DNA of 32,983 nucleotides from Opitutus sp. GAS368 (GTDB lineage: Bacteria; Verrucomicrobiota; Verrucomicrobiia; Chthoniobacterales; Chthoniobacteraceae): assembly GCA_943329925.2 (NCBI GenBank), contig CALQFT020000019.1, positions 1 to 32,983 of the forward strand. The letters run 5' to 3'. The position numbers and the translations under genes were made by a program. This document shows, in pieces, positions 10,643 through 20,766 of the stretch (within the stretch, counting starts at the first letter, position 1; each line of letters starts with the position of its first letter). The notes beneath the pieces were generated by a model, which saw only the letters and a program-made list of their open reading frames with translations, ran no database searches and was not told where the DNA came from.

Positions 10643-13600
10643 ATGGCTCGTAAGAAATCCACCCACCCGGCGGCCCAAACCACACACGCAGCAGCCGCAC
10701 CCAAGAAGCTTCTCGTCGCGAATCGCTCCGAGATTGCCATCCGCATCATGCGCGCCGCGACAGAGCTTGGCTTGCGCACCGTGGCGATCTACGCACAGGA
10801 AGACCGGTTTTCGATGCACCGCTTCAAGGCGGATGAGGCCTATCTCGTTGGCGAAGGTAAAGGTCCGGTGGGCGCTTATTTAGACATTGATGGTATTGTT
10901 GCCCTGGCGAAGGAAAAAGGGGTGGATCTCATCCATCCGGGATATGGGTTCCTCTCCGAGAACGCCCATTTTGCGCGGGCGTGTGCCAAAGCTGGAATCG
11001 GCTTTGTCGGCCCCAAGCCCGAGCTCTTAGAATTAATGGGAGACAAAGTCGCGGCGCGTGCCCTGACTCAAAAACTCAAGGTTCCCACCTTGCCCGGCAC
11101 CGAGGATCCCGTGAGCAACCGCAGCGAGGCGCTCAAAATCGCCAAGCAGATTGGCTTTCCGCTCATCATTAAAGCGGCATTTGGCGGCGGCGGTCGCGGG
11201 ATGCGCGTCGTACGCAAGCCCGAGGATTTGGCCTCACTTCTGGAGGAAGCTCAGGGAGAAGCGGAGCGCGCCTTCGGCAATTCAGCGGTATTTTTGGAGA
11301 AATACATTCCAAGGGCAAAACACATTGAGGTGCAGATACTAGGCGACGGACACGGGAATGTACTGCATCTCCACGAACGGGATTGCTCGGTGCAACGCCG
11401 CCACCAAAAAGTCGTGGAAATCGCGCCCTCCGTGGGGCTGGATAACCGGGTTCGCGAGGAGCTTTGCGAGGCGGCCGTGCGCATCGCAAAGGAGATCGGT
11501 TATGATAATGCGGGGACCGTCGAGTTCCTGTATGACCTCGATACGAAGTCATGGTTTTTCATCGAAATGAATCCACGCATTCAAGTGGAGCACACTGTTA
11601 CCGAACAAATTACGGGCATCGATTTGGTCCGCTCCCAGATTCTGATCGCGCAGGGCGCCTCTCTCCATGGTCCAGAACTGAGCTTGCCCACGCAAGATGC
11701 CGTGCCGCGGCTGGGGTACGCAGTCCAGTGCCGCGTGACCACCGAGGATCCCGAAAACAAGTTCACGCCGAATTACGGCAAAATCATCACCTACCGCAGT
11801 GCAGGTGGCTTCGGGGTGCGTCTGGACGCCGGCATGGGCGATACTGGGGCGGTCATCACTCCCTTTTACGATTCGTTACTGGTTAAAATCACCGCCTCGG
11901 GCGCGACTTTCCCCATGGCGCTGGAACGGATGGACCGCAGTTTGAGAGAGATGCGCATCCGCGGAGTGAAGACAAATATCCCGTTTTTGGAGAACGTGAT
12001 CCACTCGCCGCAATTCAAGGAAGGAGGGGCGACCACCACGATGATCGATACCTCGCCGGAGCTTTTCTCGTTCAAGGCGAAGCGAGACCGCGCGAGCAAA
12101 CTGCTGGCGTTTTTGGGCAATGTGATCGTCAACGGCAATCCGCACGCGAAAGGCCACAAGCCCTCCATCGCGTTTCAGGCGGCCCCCCTCCCCAGTTACA
12201 CACGTAATGGAGCGCTGCAGCCCGGGACAAGGCAGCTGTTGCAAAAACTTGGTGCACGAGGCTTTGCAGAATGGACGCGCAAACAGAAGCGCCTACTCAT
12301 CACGGACACTACTTTCCGCGATGCACACCAATCGTTGATGGCGACGCGCGTGCGCACCTTCGATATGGCTGCGATTGCGCCTGCCGTGGCGCACAGGGCA
12401 AGCGAGTTGTTTTCGCTGGAAATGTGGGGCGGCGCGACCTTCGACACCGCGATGCGCTTCCTCAACGAGGATCCGTGGGCGAGACTGCGGGTGTTGCGCG
12501 AAAAGGTGCCAAACATCTGCTTCCAGATGCTGCTCCGTGGGGCTAACGCGGTGGGTTACACGAGTTATCCGGCCAACGTGGTCGCAGGTTTTATTAAGCA
12601 TTCCGCAGAAGCCGGCATCGATATTTTCCGGGTCTTTGATTCGCTCAACGACTTGTCAAATTTGAAGGCGGCGATGGAGGCCGTACAGAAAACCCACGCA
12701 GTCTGCGAAGGGACGCTTTGTTACACGGGCGACATTCTCGATCCGAAGCGCACGAAGTATGCGCTGGCCTATTACATTAAGTTGGCCAAGGAGTTAGAGC
12801 GCATGGGCGCCCACTTTCTGGCGATCAAGGACATGGCAGGCCTCTGCCGCCCTTACGCTGCGCAGGCCCTTGTGAAGGCGCTCCGCAGCGAGATCGGGCT
12901 GCCGATCCACTTCCACACCCACGACACCTCGGGCATCAATGCGGCGTCCGTCCTTCGCGCCAGTGATTCCGGCGTGGACATCGTGGATCTCGCGCTCGCC
13001 TCGATGAGTGGCTCCACCTCTCAACCCAATCTCAACTCCGTCGTCGCCGCCTTACAGCACACACCACGCGACACCGGCCTCGACTTGGATACGCTTAACG
13101 AGTTTTCCGATTACTGGGAAAAGGTCCGTGAATTCTACGCCCCCTTTGACACCGCGCCCAAGACGGGTTCGGCCGAGGTTTACTTACACGAGATGCCCGG
13201 CGGTCAGTTCACAAACTTAAAAGAGCAAGCCGCCTCCATGGGCCTCTCGGCGCGGTGGCCAGAAATTGCGCGGACTTACGCGGAAGTGAACGAGCTCTTT
13301 GGCGATATTGTGAAAGTCACGCCGTCTTCCAAAGTCGTGGGCGACATGGCCTTATTTTTGTTCACGCGCGGGATCAAACCCGCGGATGTGGTGAACTTGC
13401 CTCCGGGCACTCCGTATCCGGAATCCGTGCGCGACATGCTGGGCGGCGGTCTGGGTGCGCCGATGGGCGGCTGGCCCAAGGCCGTGGTGCGCGCGGTGCT
13501 GGGCAGCGAAAAGCCCCAGCGCCTCAAGCCAACGCCGGTGGACTTGAAAACCACAGCGGCCGAAGTGGCAGCGAAGACGGGCCGCCCCGCAGGAGAGGAC

Positions 13601-14125
13601 GACCTTTACTCACACCTGATGTATCCGCAAGTGTTCGCCGATTTTGCGAAGTTCCAAAAAGACTTCTCGGATCCCAGCGTGCTACCGACGCCTGCGTTCT
13701 TCTACGGGCTGAAGCTCGGGGAGGAAATTTCCGTGCCGATTGAGGAAGGCAAGTTGCTTTTCATCAAGTTAATGAACGTCACCGGCCCAGACAAGGACGG
13801 TCGCTGCGTGGTGGCTTTTGAACTCAACGGCATGCCGCGTGAAGCGGTCGTAGTGGACAAAACTATCGCTCCGAAAACCAAGGCGCGAGTCAAAGCTGAC
13901 TCTGCGAATCCATTGCAAATCGGCGCGCCAATCCCCGGGATGCTCACCGCACTCCACATCACCCTTGGCAGCAAGGTGGCCGCCGGAGACAAGCTGGCAA
14001 CGCTGGAAGCAATGAAGATGCAGACCACACTTTACGCGCACTCCGCCGGAGTGGTTGAAGAGCTCTTGACCGAGGTCGGCGACGCCGTTGAGGCGGGCGA
14101 TTTGCTAGTGAGGATTCGCGGGTAA
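10643..14125 (+). CDS. pyc: Pyruvate carboxylase (biotin carboxylase + carboxyltransferase + BCCP)
   Basis: Biotin carboxylase N-domain KKLLVANRSEIAIRIMRAA, GFLSEN; carboxyltransferase LLITDTTFRDAHQSLMATRVRT; BCCP biotinylation motif LEAMKMQTTLYA. 1160 aa full length. Confidence 0.96.
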   Translation: MARKKSTHPAAQTTHAAAAPKKLLVANRSEIAIRIMRAATELGLRTVAIYAQEDRFSMHRFKADEAYLVGEGKGPVGAYLDIDGIVALAKEKGVDLIHPGYGFLSENAHFARACAKAGIGFVGPKPELLELMGDKVAARALTQKLKVPTLPGTEDPVSNRSEALKIAKQIGFPLIIKAAFGGGGRGMRVVRKPEDLASLLEEAQGEAERAFGNSAVFLEKYIPRAKHIEVQILGDGHGNVLHLHERDCSVQRRHQKVVEIAPSVGLDNRVREELCEAAVRIAKEIGYDNAGTVEFLYDLDTKSWFFIEMNPRIQVEHTVTEQITGIDLVRSQILIAQGASLHGPELSLPTQDAVPRLGYAVQCRVTTEDPENKFTPNYGKIITYRSAGGFGVRLDAGMGDTGAVITPFYDSLLVKITASGATFPMALERMDRSLREMRIRGVKTNIPFLENVIHSPQFKEGGATTTMIDTSPELFSFKAKRDRASKLLAFLGNVIVNGNPHAKGHKPSIAFQAAPLPSYTRNGALQPGTRQLLQKLGARGFAEWTRKQKRLLITDTTFRDAHQSLMATRVRTFDMAAIAPAVAHRASELFSLEMWGGATFDTAMRFLNEDPWARLRVLREKVPNICFQMLLRGANAVGYTSYPANVVAGFIKHSAEAGIDIFRVFDSLNDLSNLKAAMEAVQKTHAVCEGTLCYTGDILDPKRTKYALAYYIKLAKELERMGAHFLAIKDMAGLCRPYAAQALVKALRSEIGLPIHFHTHDTSGINAASVLRASDSGVDIVDLALASMSGSTSQPNLNSVVAALQHTPRDTGLDLDTLNEFSDYWEKVREFYAPFDTAPKTGSAEVYLHEMPGGQFTNLKEQAASMGLSARWPEIARTYAEVNELFGDIVKVTPSSKVVGDMALFLFTRGIKPADVVNLPPGTPYPESVRDMLGGGLGAPMGGWPKAVVRAVLGSEKPQRLKPTPVDLKTTAAEVAAKTGRPAGEDDLYSHLMYPQVFADFAKFQKDFSDPSVLPTPAFFYGLKLGEEISVPIEEGKLLFIKLMNVTGPDKDGRCVVAFELNGMPREAVVVDKTIAPKTKARVKADSANPLQIGAPIPGMLTALHITLGSKVAAGDKLATLEAMKMQTTLYAHSAGVVEELLTEVGDAVEAGDLLVRIRG

Positions 14126-14221
14126 CGGAGCGGGCAAGCCGCATCAGTTGTGCGAAATAGATACCCCTTGGAAGCCGTGCTTTTTTAAGATTCCCCGGCG
14201 CGGCGGGCTTTCGCGCGGCTC

Positions 14222-16315
14222 CTATGTCACGTGGCGCAAGGCCTCGATGGGGTTCATCAGGGCGGCGCGCTTGGCGGGGTAGAGGCCGAAGACAATCCCG
14301 ATAGCCACGGAAATACCGAAGGCGAGGGGCAGCGACCACGGCACGATAATGGGAACCATCGTGCGGACGACGTCCGGCAACGCGGCGATGGCCGCGGGGA
14401 ACATCTTGTTGCTGAACTTCATAACCAAGGCAAATATCGGTGAACACGCGAGGCCGCCTAGCGCCCCAGTCAAGCCGCCACCGATGGATAACACGATGGT
14501 CTCTACCAAAAATTGCTGCGTGATGTCCCGCCGCCTCGCCCCAATGGCACGCCGTATCCCGATCTCCCGCGTGCGTTCCGTCACCGTGGCCAGCATGATA
14601 TTCATGATCCCGATTCCACCGACCACCAGCGAAATTGCCGCCACCAACCCCATCATTGCGATGAACATCAGTCGCGTGTTGCGCGCCTGCTCCAACAACT
14701 CCAGCGGTACGGTGATGGTATAATCATCTGCCGGATGGTTGAGCGTCATGATCCGCCGCACCACGTCCGCGGCTTCCATCACCTTGCTTGAATCCGTGAG
14801 CGATAACGTCACCTGCGTGGCGATGGGCACTCCACTTTCGGTATGGGAATAAAACTCGTAAACATGTGTCCAAAGGGTGGTTAACGGTATGTAAACGTCC
14901 CTTGCTGTTTCCTGTTTGACGGCCCCTCCACCGCCAGATGTCGCAGGCGAGGCCGCCACCGAAGAGGGCAATCCCTTTAAAATCCCCACCACTGTATAAA
15001 AATCAGCCCCAATATGAATGGCCCGTCCCAGCGGATCTTCATAGCCCATAAGCAACGTGGCGACTTCCGGCGAAAGCACGCAGACTTTATGTCCGTTGGC
15101 GAGGTCTGTTGGCGTCAGGAAATGACCGCGTTCCATTTCCAATTTGTGAAGTGGCAGATAATCGGCGGTAGTGCCAACGAGTCGGCCGAAAAGCTGACGC
15201 GTCCCGTAGCTGAACGAACGTTTGACCAGCTCGCGCAAGGGGATGACTTTCTCGATGCACGGCACCGAAGCGGCGAGTTGAAGGTAATCATTTTCGGTCA
15301 CGCCATAACGCATATACCGAGCGGTTCCCTGCTGGGGTGGGGGCGCCACCGTGTTCAAAATGATGTTGTTAGCACCCATCTCGGCGATCTGCTCCTGCGC
15401 CTTAGCGCTAATGCCCTCCCCGATGGCCAGTAACCAGATCACGCTCGCCACTCCGATGAAGATCCCCAGCACCGTCAGCAAAGAGCGCAGCGGATGCAGC
15501 AGTAGGTTTTTCACACCCAAATTAGCGGTGCGCATCAATTGCACCAAAGCTCCGTACATTCCGGTGGAATTGCTTGGAACCTCCTGGTCCGCGTAGGGCT
15601 CGGGGGTGACCTCTACCGGCCGCACCCGGGTGTCGGACTGAATCAAACCGTCACGCAGCCGCACGATGCGGCGGGCGTGCGCGGCGACTTCCTCTTCGTG
15701 GGTAACGAGAATGATGGTCTTGCCCGTAGCGTTGAGCTTTTCTAACAGCGCGAGAATTTCGCCGGACGTGACGGAGTCGAGGTTGCCTGTGGGTTCATCG
15801 GCCAGAATATAGCGGGGCAAATTTGCAAGGCCGCGCGCGATGCCGGCACGCTGCTGCTGGCCGCCAGAAAGCTGCTGCGGCCGGTGAGTAAGGCGATCCC
15901 CCAAACCAACGAGTCCGGCGAGTTCTAGGCAGCGCGCCCGGCCTTCCTCGGTGATCGGGCCCTGATAGGCCAGAGGCGACTCGATGTTCTCCACCACCGT
16001 CAACTGCGGGATCAAATTATAAGACTGAAACACGAACCCGATACGGAATGCGCGGATGGCGGCAAGCTGGTCATCGTTGAGAAGCGCCACGTTATCCGAG
16101 CCGAGGTAAAACTCGCCAGAGGAGGGTTTATCCAGACAGCCCAAGAGGTTCAGCAGCGTGCTTTTACCGGATCCCGATGGCCCCATGATGGCAATGTAAT
16201 CGCCTTCCGGAACATCCAAGTCTATTCCCTTGAGCACCGCAAGAGACTCTCCTGCAAGATCATAGTTCTTGCATAAACCAATCAGTCGGATTGCCGAGCT
16301 CATCGTGGGCAACAC
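14222..16315 (-). CDS. macB: MacB-type ABC transporter, fused ATPase and permease
   Basis: Walker A GPSGSGKST, signature LSGGQQQRAGIARGLANLP, Walker B ILADEPTGNLD; C-terminal FtsX-like permease GGIGIMNIMLATVTERTREIGIRRAIGARRRDI. Confidence 0.88.
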   Translation of the reverse strand: MLPTMSSAIRLIGLCKNYDLAGESLAVLKGIDLDVPEGDYIAIMGPSGSGKSTLLNLLGCLDKPSSGEFYLGSDNVALLNDDQLAAIRAFRIGFVFQSYNLIPQLTVVENIESPLAYQGPITEEGRARCLELAGLVGLGDRLTHRPQQLSGGQQQRAGIARGLANLPRYILADEPTGNLDSVTSGEILALLEKLNATGKTIILVTHEEEVAAHARRIVRLRDGLIQSDTRVRPVEVTPEPYADQEVPSNSTGMYGALVQLMRTANLGVKNLLLHPLRSLLTVLGIFIGVASVIWLLAIGEGISAKAQEQIAEMGANNIILNTVAPPPQQGTARYMRYGVTENDYLQLAASVPCIEKVIPLRELVKRSFSYGTRQLFGRLVGTTADYLPLHKLEMERGHFLTPTDLANGHKVCVLSPEVATLLMGYEDPLGRAIHIGADFYTVVGILKGLPSSVAASPATSGGGGAVKQETARDVYIPLTTLWTHVYEFYSHTESGVPIATQVTLSLTDSSKVMEAADVVRRIMTLNHPADDYTITVPLELLEQARNTRLMFIAMMGLVAAISLVVGGIGIMNIMLATVTERTREIGIRRAIGARRRDITQQFLVETIVLSIGGGLTGALGGLACSPIFALVMKFSNKMFPAAIAALPDVVRTMVPIIVPWSLPLAFGISVAIGIVFGLYPAKRAALMNPIEALRHVT

Positions 16316-16327
16316 ATCCCGTTCCTT

Positions 16328-17782
16328 TTATCGGGCTCCCACATTCTCCGCAAATTTCATCGGCTTACGTTTCTTCTTATCCACCTTGGCCAGCGCCTCG
16401 GGTAACTTCACCAGAGACTCCACGCTTTGCGGTGCAAGCACCACCTTATCTCCAACATTCAAGCCCTCTGTGACAATCACCGAGGTTTCATTCGCGGAGC
16501 GCACCTGAATCTCATGGGCAGCAATCTCGCCGGTATTCTCCACGATACAAAAAAAGCGTTTGCCCCGTTCCAAAACGGATTGCACCGGAATTTGCAGCAC
16601 GTCCTCCAAGCGTTCGACTTCGATGGCGACCTGTGCCGTCATTCCCGTGCGGACCCCAGGCGGCGCTTCGTCGATGGTCACCTCAGCGCCGTATTCTTTA
16701 ATGGTGCTGTACGACGTTGCGGCTGGGAGCGGATATTCCGTCACTGAACGTACGACGCCGGTGAGGACATTTCTTGGGAAGGCGTCCAAGCGGATCTTGG
16801 CGGGCATTCCGACTTTGATCTTGTCGATGCGCGACTCGTTGATGCGAGCCAAAACCTCCATGCGTTTAGGATCTGGTAGCCGGATGATCACCTGCCGCTC
16901 CCGAACCAGTTTTCCCTCTGCAATCAAAGGGTCGCCGGAAGGCAGGTTAGCATAAACAACTTGTCCAGAAGTAGCTGCGTTGATGATACATTTCGCCAGC
17001 TGATCTTCCAGACTCTTGAGTTTATCATCGTCCAAACCCCGACTATTCTCACGGGAGCGCATCCGCGCTTCGGCCGTTTCCACATTTGCCGTAAGCCGGT
17101 TTAGATTTTTGATCTTTGTATACTTCTCCAACACCTCCAGCTTGGTGGAAGAGTTTTCCAACTCCTTTCGCGCCTTCCCCACTGCAAAGCGATCAGCCTC
17201 CAGCTGCACATCCGTGACATAACCACGCTCGGCCAAGCGAAGGCTGTAACGTAAATACTCCTCAGAACGGCGGAGGTTTTCCTGCGCTACAAATTGATCA
17301 CTTTCCGCTGTTCCCCTGTCCTGGAGGTACGTGCCGTATTCATACTCCAGAAGTGCGATTTTGGCCGACTCGTAATCCGTGCGTCCTTCCACCTCTAGGG
17401 CGCGGCTGGTGTTGCAGGCAATCTGCTGCTGAATGAGATCCGCTTGTAACCCGGAGTCGTCTAATTTCACCAAAAAATCTCCCTCGTTTACATAGGTTCC
17501 CTCTGCGACGATTTGAATAATAGGCGTCCCAAGCAGCGCTTTGGACTGCACTTGACAGCGGATTTCTACGTTACTGGAACTCCCCACTTCACCGCGCTCA
17601 ACGACCTCCTGCAAAAACGGACCCTCAGCGGCCGCCGTGGTTAGAGGATTGATCGGCAGAGTGGATTTTTTTGCGGATTGAAACGAAACAGCCCAGAAGG
17701 CTCCCGCGCAGAGGGAGGCTATCAAGCCAAGCCAGAAAAGCTTAGAGCGCTTTGTGCGTTTTGGAGAAGAAGAGGGATTCAT
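16328..17782 (-). CDS. macA: MacA/HlyD-type periplasmic adaptor subunit
   Basis: N-terminal TM helix, VEIRCQVQSKALLGTPIIQIVAEGTYVNEGDFLVKLDDSGLQADLIQQQ (lipoyl-like), coiled coil, GMPAKIRLDAFP and GMTAQVAIEVERLEDVLQIPVQSVL. Start trimmed to ATG 17782; adjacent to the macB-like gene. Confidence 0.85.
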   Translation of the reverse strand: MNPSSSPKRTKRSKLFWLGLIASLCAGAFWAVSFQSAKKSTLPINPLTTAAAEGPFLQEVVERGEVGSSSNVEIRCQVQSKALLGTPIIQIVAEGTYVNEGDFLVKLDDSGLQADLIQQQIACNTSRALEVEGRTDYESAKIALLEYEYGTYLQDRGTAESDQFVAQENLRRSEEYLRYSLRLAERGYVTDVQLEADRFAVGKARKELENSSTKLEVLEKYTKIKNLNRLTANVETAEARMRSRENSRGLDDDKLKSLEDQLAKCIINAATSGQVVYANLPSGDPLIAEGKLVRERQVIIRLPDPKRMEVLARINESRIDKIKVGMPAKIRLDAFPRNVLTGVVRSVTEYPLPAATSYSTIKEYGAEVTIDEAPPGVRTGMTAQVAIEVERLEDVLQIPVQSVLERGKRFFCIVENTGEIAAHEIQVRSANETSVIVTEGLNVGDKVVLAPQSVESLVKLPEALAKVDKKKRKPMKFAENVGAR

Positions 17783-17799
17783 CGGCCTAAGGACTACAG

Positions 17800-20349
17800 T
17801 TAGCGGAAAATTTCGTGCAAGGCGGCTTTCGCTGGATTCGCTATGCGAGTGTTGGAAACGGTGCTCCACGGGGTGAGGCGGCTGGCAAGACGCGCTGGAT
17901 TGATGGGGCCTGGATCACTCCAGAGCCCGTCGTTGTCGAGGTGCATGGTGCCGGATTCAAAATCCAGCTCCAGCCGCAACACATCGTAGCCCACGCGCAT
18001 ACTGAGAAAATCGTTTTGAGCGTCGAGCAAATCGCTTAAAGCCGTCACCAAATCGCGCGCCGTGGTTGCCCCGATCTGCGCAACCACTCCGGGCCTAGGC
18101 GGCTCCTCCAACCGCAGCCGCGCGATGTCCACCTGCGAAATCGCCACCTGCACCGCCGAACGCCGCAGTTCGAAGTTAAGCTGGCACAACTCGATAAGGC
18201 GGGTTGTATTGCGCAGACTTTGTCCCACGCGATCCTCGAAAAGCATGTACTCACGACGGGCCCGCTGGTACTCGATAAGCGCCTCCCTATAATTATTGCG
18301 CTCGGCAAGGCGTGAGAGCGGCGTGTCGAAACGCAGCCCAGCCCGCACAAAGCCCGTGCGTCCATCGAATTGCGCCACACGGTTGTTCACGGTCCCCATC
18401 CCTGCCGCGGCGGTGAAATCCAGTCCGCTTTTGAGCGCGTTAGCGTAAAAGCCCACTTTGCGCCAGGAGTCCACGAGACGTGCGCGCGCGTTCATCCAAT
18501 CAAGCCGGTGCTCCTTTGCCGCTGCAAGTGCTTGTTGACTATTAATTTCCACAACAGGAAGCTCTGCGGTATCCAAACGAATTCCGGTTTGGTTCAAAGA
18601 AACCGCCAAGAGCAGCCCAGAAAAGTCTGCCGCCAAATCCACCAACTCCGCCCGCGCCGATTCAAACTCTTTGGCGTTTAAAACCTCGGCAAACACTTGG
18701 ACACGCCCCGAAAGCCGTTGCAGTTCGATCGCATTTCCTTCCAACTGCTTGAGGTATTGCGTGGCGCGGTTCTCCAACTCTACGGCGCTCAGTGCACTGG
18801 GCTCCACGCCCAACTCAGCGGCGATAACACTCTGAGCCACCGCTTCCAGCCGCTGTTTGCGTTCGGGCAACGCCTTGCGTAACCCGCCAAGGTCCGCCCG
18901 CGCACTTTCCACTAATCGCTTAAACAGATGCTCCAGCTTGGCCAGCTCGGCATGAATTTCCGAGAGTTGCGGCGCACCATTAACTCGAGTCCTGTCTCGA
19001 AGCCGGGTTTGAAGCGCGGTTAAATCGCGATCCAGCGCGGTAGCTTGGGGATTGGTGGTGCTAAAGCGTTTGAGCAACGGATCACCAATACGCATGGAGA
19101 GCTCGGGTGGGAGGCCAATGTCCACCTTGTAAGCGTCCAGCTGTGTCTGATAGGCCGCCTTTGCCGAAAGTAAATTGCTCTGGTTGTTAAACAACGCCAG
19201 TCGCGCCTGATCCACCTGCAAGCGACTCCCAATCCGGCCGGCGTCAAACGCTGCGGCAAGTTGATCCAAACTCTGCCGCAACCGGGCGACGTTTGCTTCC
19301 AAATTTTCGATCTGTTGGGTCTGCGACAACAGTCCGAGAAATCCCCCTGCGGCTGGTGCTCCTGTGCGACCACTAGGCGTCCCAGCGATCACTCCCAGTC
19401 CGGAGGCGCCGACGATGTCGTTGCGCGAGGGGCCTTCACCGGAGTTGCGCCCCGTGGCAATTTTTACGTAAAATCCCAACTGGAACTGCTGCATTTGCCG
19501 CACGTTAGCAAGAAGTGTCCGCTCTGTTTGAGTAAGGGCTTCCAACGCTCTGTCCTTGCCGCCCAAGCGCATGAGAGGTTGCAGAAATGTGAAGTTTAAC
19601 AATGAACCCGTGGAGCTCGTGAGCGAGTGGCTCTTAAAATCCCAAAGAAACTGGTTAGCAAAGCTTGCCAGCAATTCACCCCCGCTCGAGGTGATCCAAT
19701 GCACGCTTCCATCGGTTAAGACTCCAAGATGTTTCTGATCCTTAGGTGGATTTGTGACCCCGCCATGATTGGCGCCGTCCGCCTCGGCTTTCGCCGTCTC
19801 ACTGAGGGCAAACTTCGGGGAAAGCTGGTAGCGCTCATAGCTAACATCCAGAGCGGAGAGGTAGAGGTCTTCTTTTTCGTGTTGGAAATCCCTGGAATTA
19901 ATAAGCGCCAGTCGCACGGCCGATTTTAAATCCAAAAACACGCTGCCGTCCCCTGCACCCGGAAGGATCTTGCGCCAAGCATCGTTTTGCAGCGCTCTAG
20001 GATCCCCAGCACCCTTCCACGCGGCAGCTCCTTTGCGGCCATCAACTTCCAGCATTAACGCGTGCGACACCGGATCATCCGGCGGCATGGGTGGCTGATC
20101 TGGGTCAGAGCTCTCGAAAAACCGTGAATCGGGATGCGGCTCAATCCCAGCATCTCGGAAAGGTACATCCACGGGAAGGGATTGTGCCTTTCCAGCGATA
20201 GCTGCGTAGGCGTCCCGATCGGCTTTTTTACGATAAGCCACGCGCGAACAACCCAGTCCTGCCACTAAAAGCAGACTGATCGTCGTCGGGGTTAATAATG
20301 TTCTGGGGGCGGTCCACTGCACCTTAAGACAACCCAACTTAAGGCCCAA
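17800..20349 (-). CDS. TolC-family outer membrane efflux protein, enlarged, probable lipoprotein
   Basis: 849 aa; lipobox-like LLLVAGLGC; repeated TolC-type helical segments (LEANVARLRQSLDQLAAAFDAGRIGSRLQVDQARLALFNNQSNLLSAKAAYQTQLDAYKVDIGLPPE). First gene of the same-strand efflux cluster. Confidence 0.8.
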   Translation of the reverse strand: MGLKLGCLKVQWTAPRTLLTPTTISLLLVAGLGCSRVAYRKKADRDAYAAIAGKAQSLPVDVPFRDAGIEPHPDSRFFESSDPDQPPMPPDDPVSHALMLEVDGRKGAAAWKGAGDPRALQNDAWRKILPGAGDGSVFLDLKSAVRLALINSRDFQHEKEDLYLSALDVSYERYQLSPKFALSETAKAEADGANHGGVTNPPKDQKHLGVLTDGSVHWITSSGGELLASFANQFLWDFKSHSLTSSTGSLLNFTFLQPLMRLGGKDRALEALTQTERTLLANVRQMQQFQLGFYVKIATGRNSGEGPSRNDIVGASGLGVIAGTPSGRTGAPAAGGFLGLLSQTQQIENLEANVARLRQSLDQLAAAFDAGRIGSRLQVDQARLALFNNQSNLLSAKAAYQTQLDAYKVDIGLPPELSMRIGDPLLKRFSTTNPQATALDRDLTALQTRLRDRTRVNGAPQLSEIHAELAKLEHLFKRLVESARADLGGLRKALPERKQRLEAVAQSVIAAELGVEPSALSAVELENRATQYLKQLEGNAIELQRLSGRVQVFAEVLNAKEFESARAELVDLAADFSGLLLAVSLNQTGIRLDTAELPVVEINSQQALAAAKEHRLDWMNARARLVDSWRKVGFYANALKSGLDFTAAAGMGTVNNRVAQFDGRTGFVRAGLRFDTPLSRLAERNNYREALIEYQRARREYMLFEDRVGQSLRNTTRLIELCQLNFELRRSAVQVAISQVDIARLRLEEPPRPGVVAQIGATTARDLVTALSDLLDAQNDFLSMRVGYDVLRLELDFESGTMHLDNDGLWSDPGPINPARLASRLTPWSTVSNTRIANPAKAALHEIFR

Positions 20350-20404
20350 ACCTTAGACATTTTAAGAGAAACCCCTTAGGCGAGCGCTCCCCTTGAAAAC
20401 CGAA

Positions 20405-20448
20405 AGCCCGCTCGATCCGAGGTTTGTACACTTCGGAACGACCGGGCT
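20405..20448 (-). terminator. Candidate Rho-independent-like terminator downstream of the 41-aa gene
   Basis: On the minus strand AGCCCG...TCCGA-loop-TCGGA...CGGGCT forms an imperfect nested hairpin followed by TTCGGTTTTC; it lies 22 nt past the stop at 20470. Confidence 0.4.
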
Positions 20449-20469
20449 GAATGTTCGGCGTTTAGAATA

Positions 20470-20595
20470 CTACTTCTTTTTCGCGGGCGCGGCAGACTTC
20501 GGCGCGGCGTCCTTCTTTTTCTGGTTAGCGGCACCTGCCTGCTTTTGCTTTTGATCTTTCGCCTTGTTCACAGACTTCGGGGATTTGTCGCCCAT
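20470..20595 (-). CDS. Small Lys/Ala-rich basic protein, 41 aa, function unknown
   Basis: Read directly from the minus strand: MGDKSPKSVNKAKDQKQKQAGAANQKKKDAAPKSAAPAKKK*. Complete ATG-to-TAG frame; too short for the supplied ORF track. I recall similar MGDKSPKS-type small proteins annotated as hypothetical in other bacteria; not checked. Confidence 0.7.
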   Translation of the reverse strand: MGDKSPKSVNKAKDQKQKQAGAANQKKKDAAPKSAAPAKKK

Positions 20596-20766
20596 AATAT
20601 TTGGTGGTGGGGGTCTGAATATGCGACCGCTCCGACGGAATGTCGAAGCGCTGTCGACCGCGGATGTGTAGCACTATTGGCGGCACTCTGTAAACGCCGA
20701 GAAATACAAAATTGCGAATTTTCTAAATTGAGCCTCATGCCAGAACACTCACCCGAGCGCGGCAGC

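Noticed and set aside
13255-13743. 162-aa plus-strand ORF
   Set aside because: Out-of-frame shadow within the pyruvate carboxylase gene.
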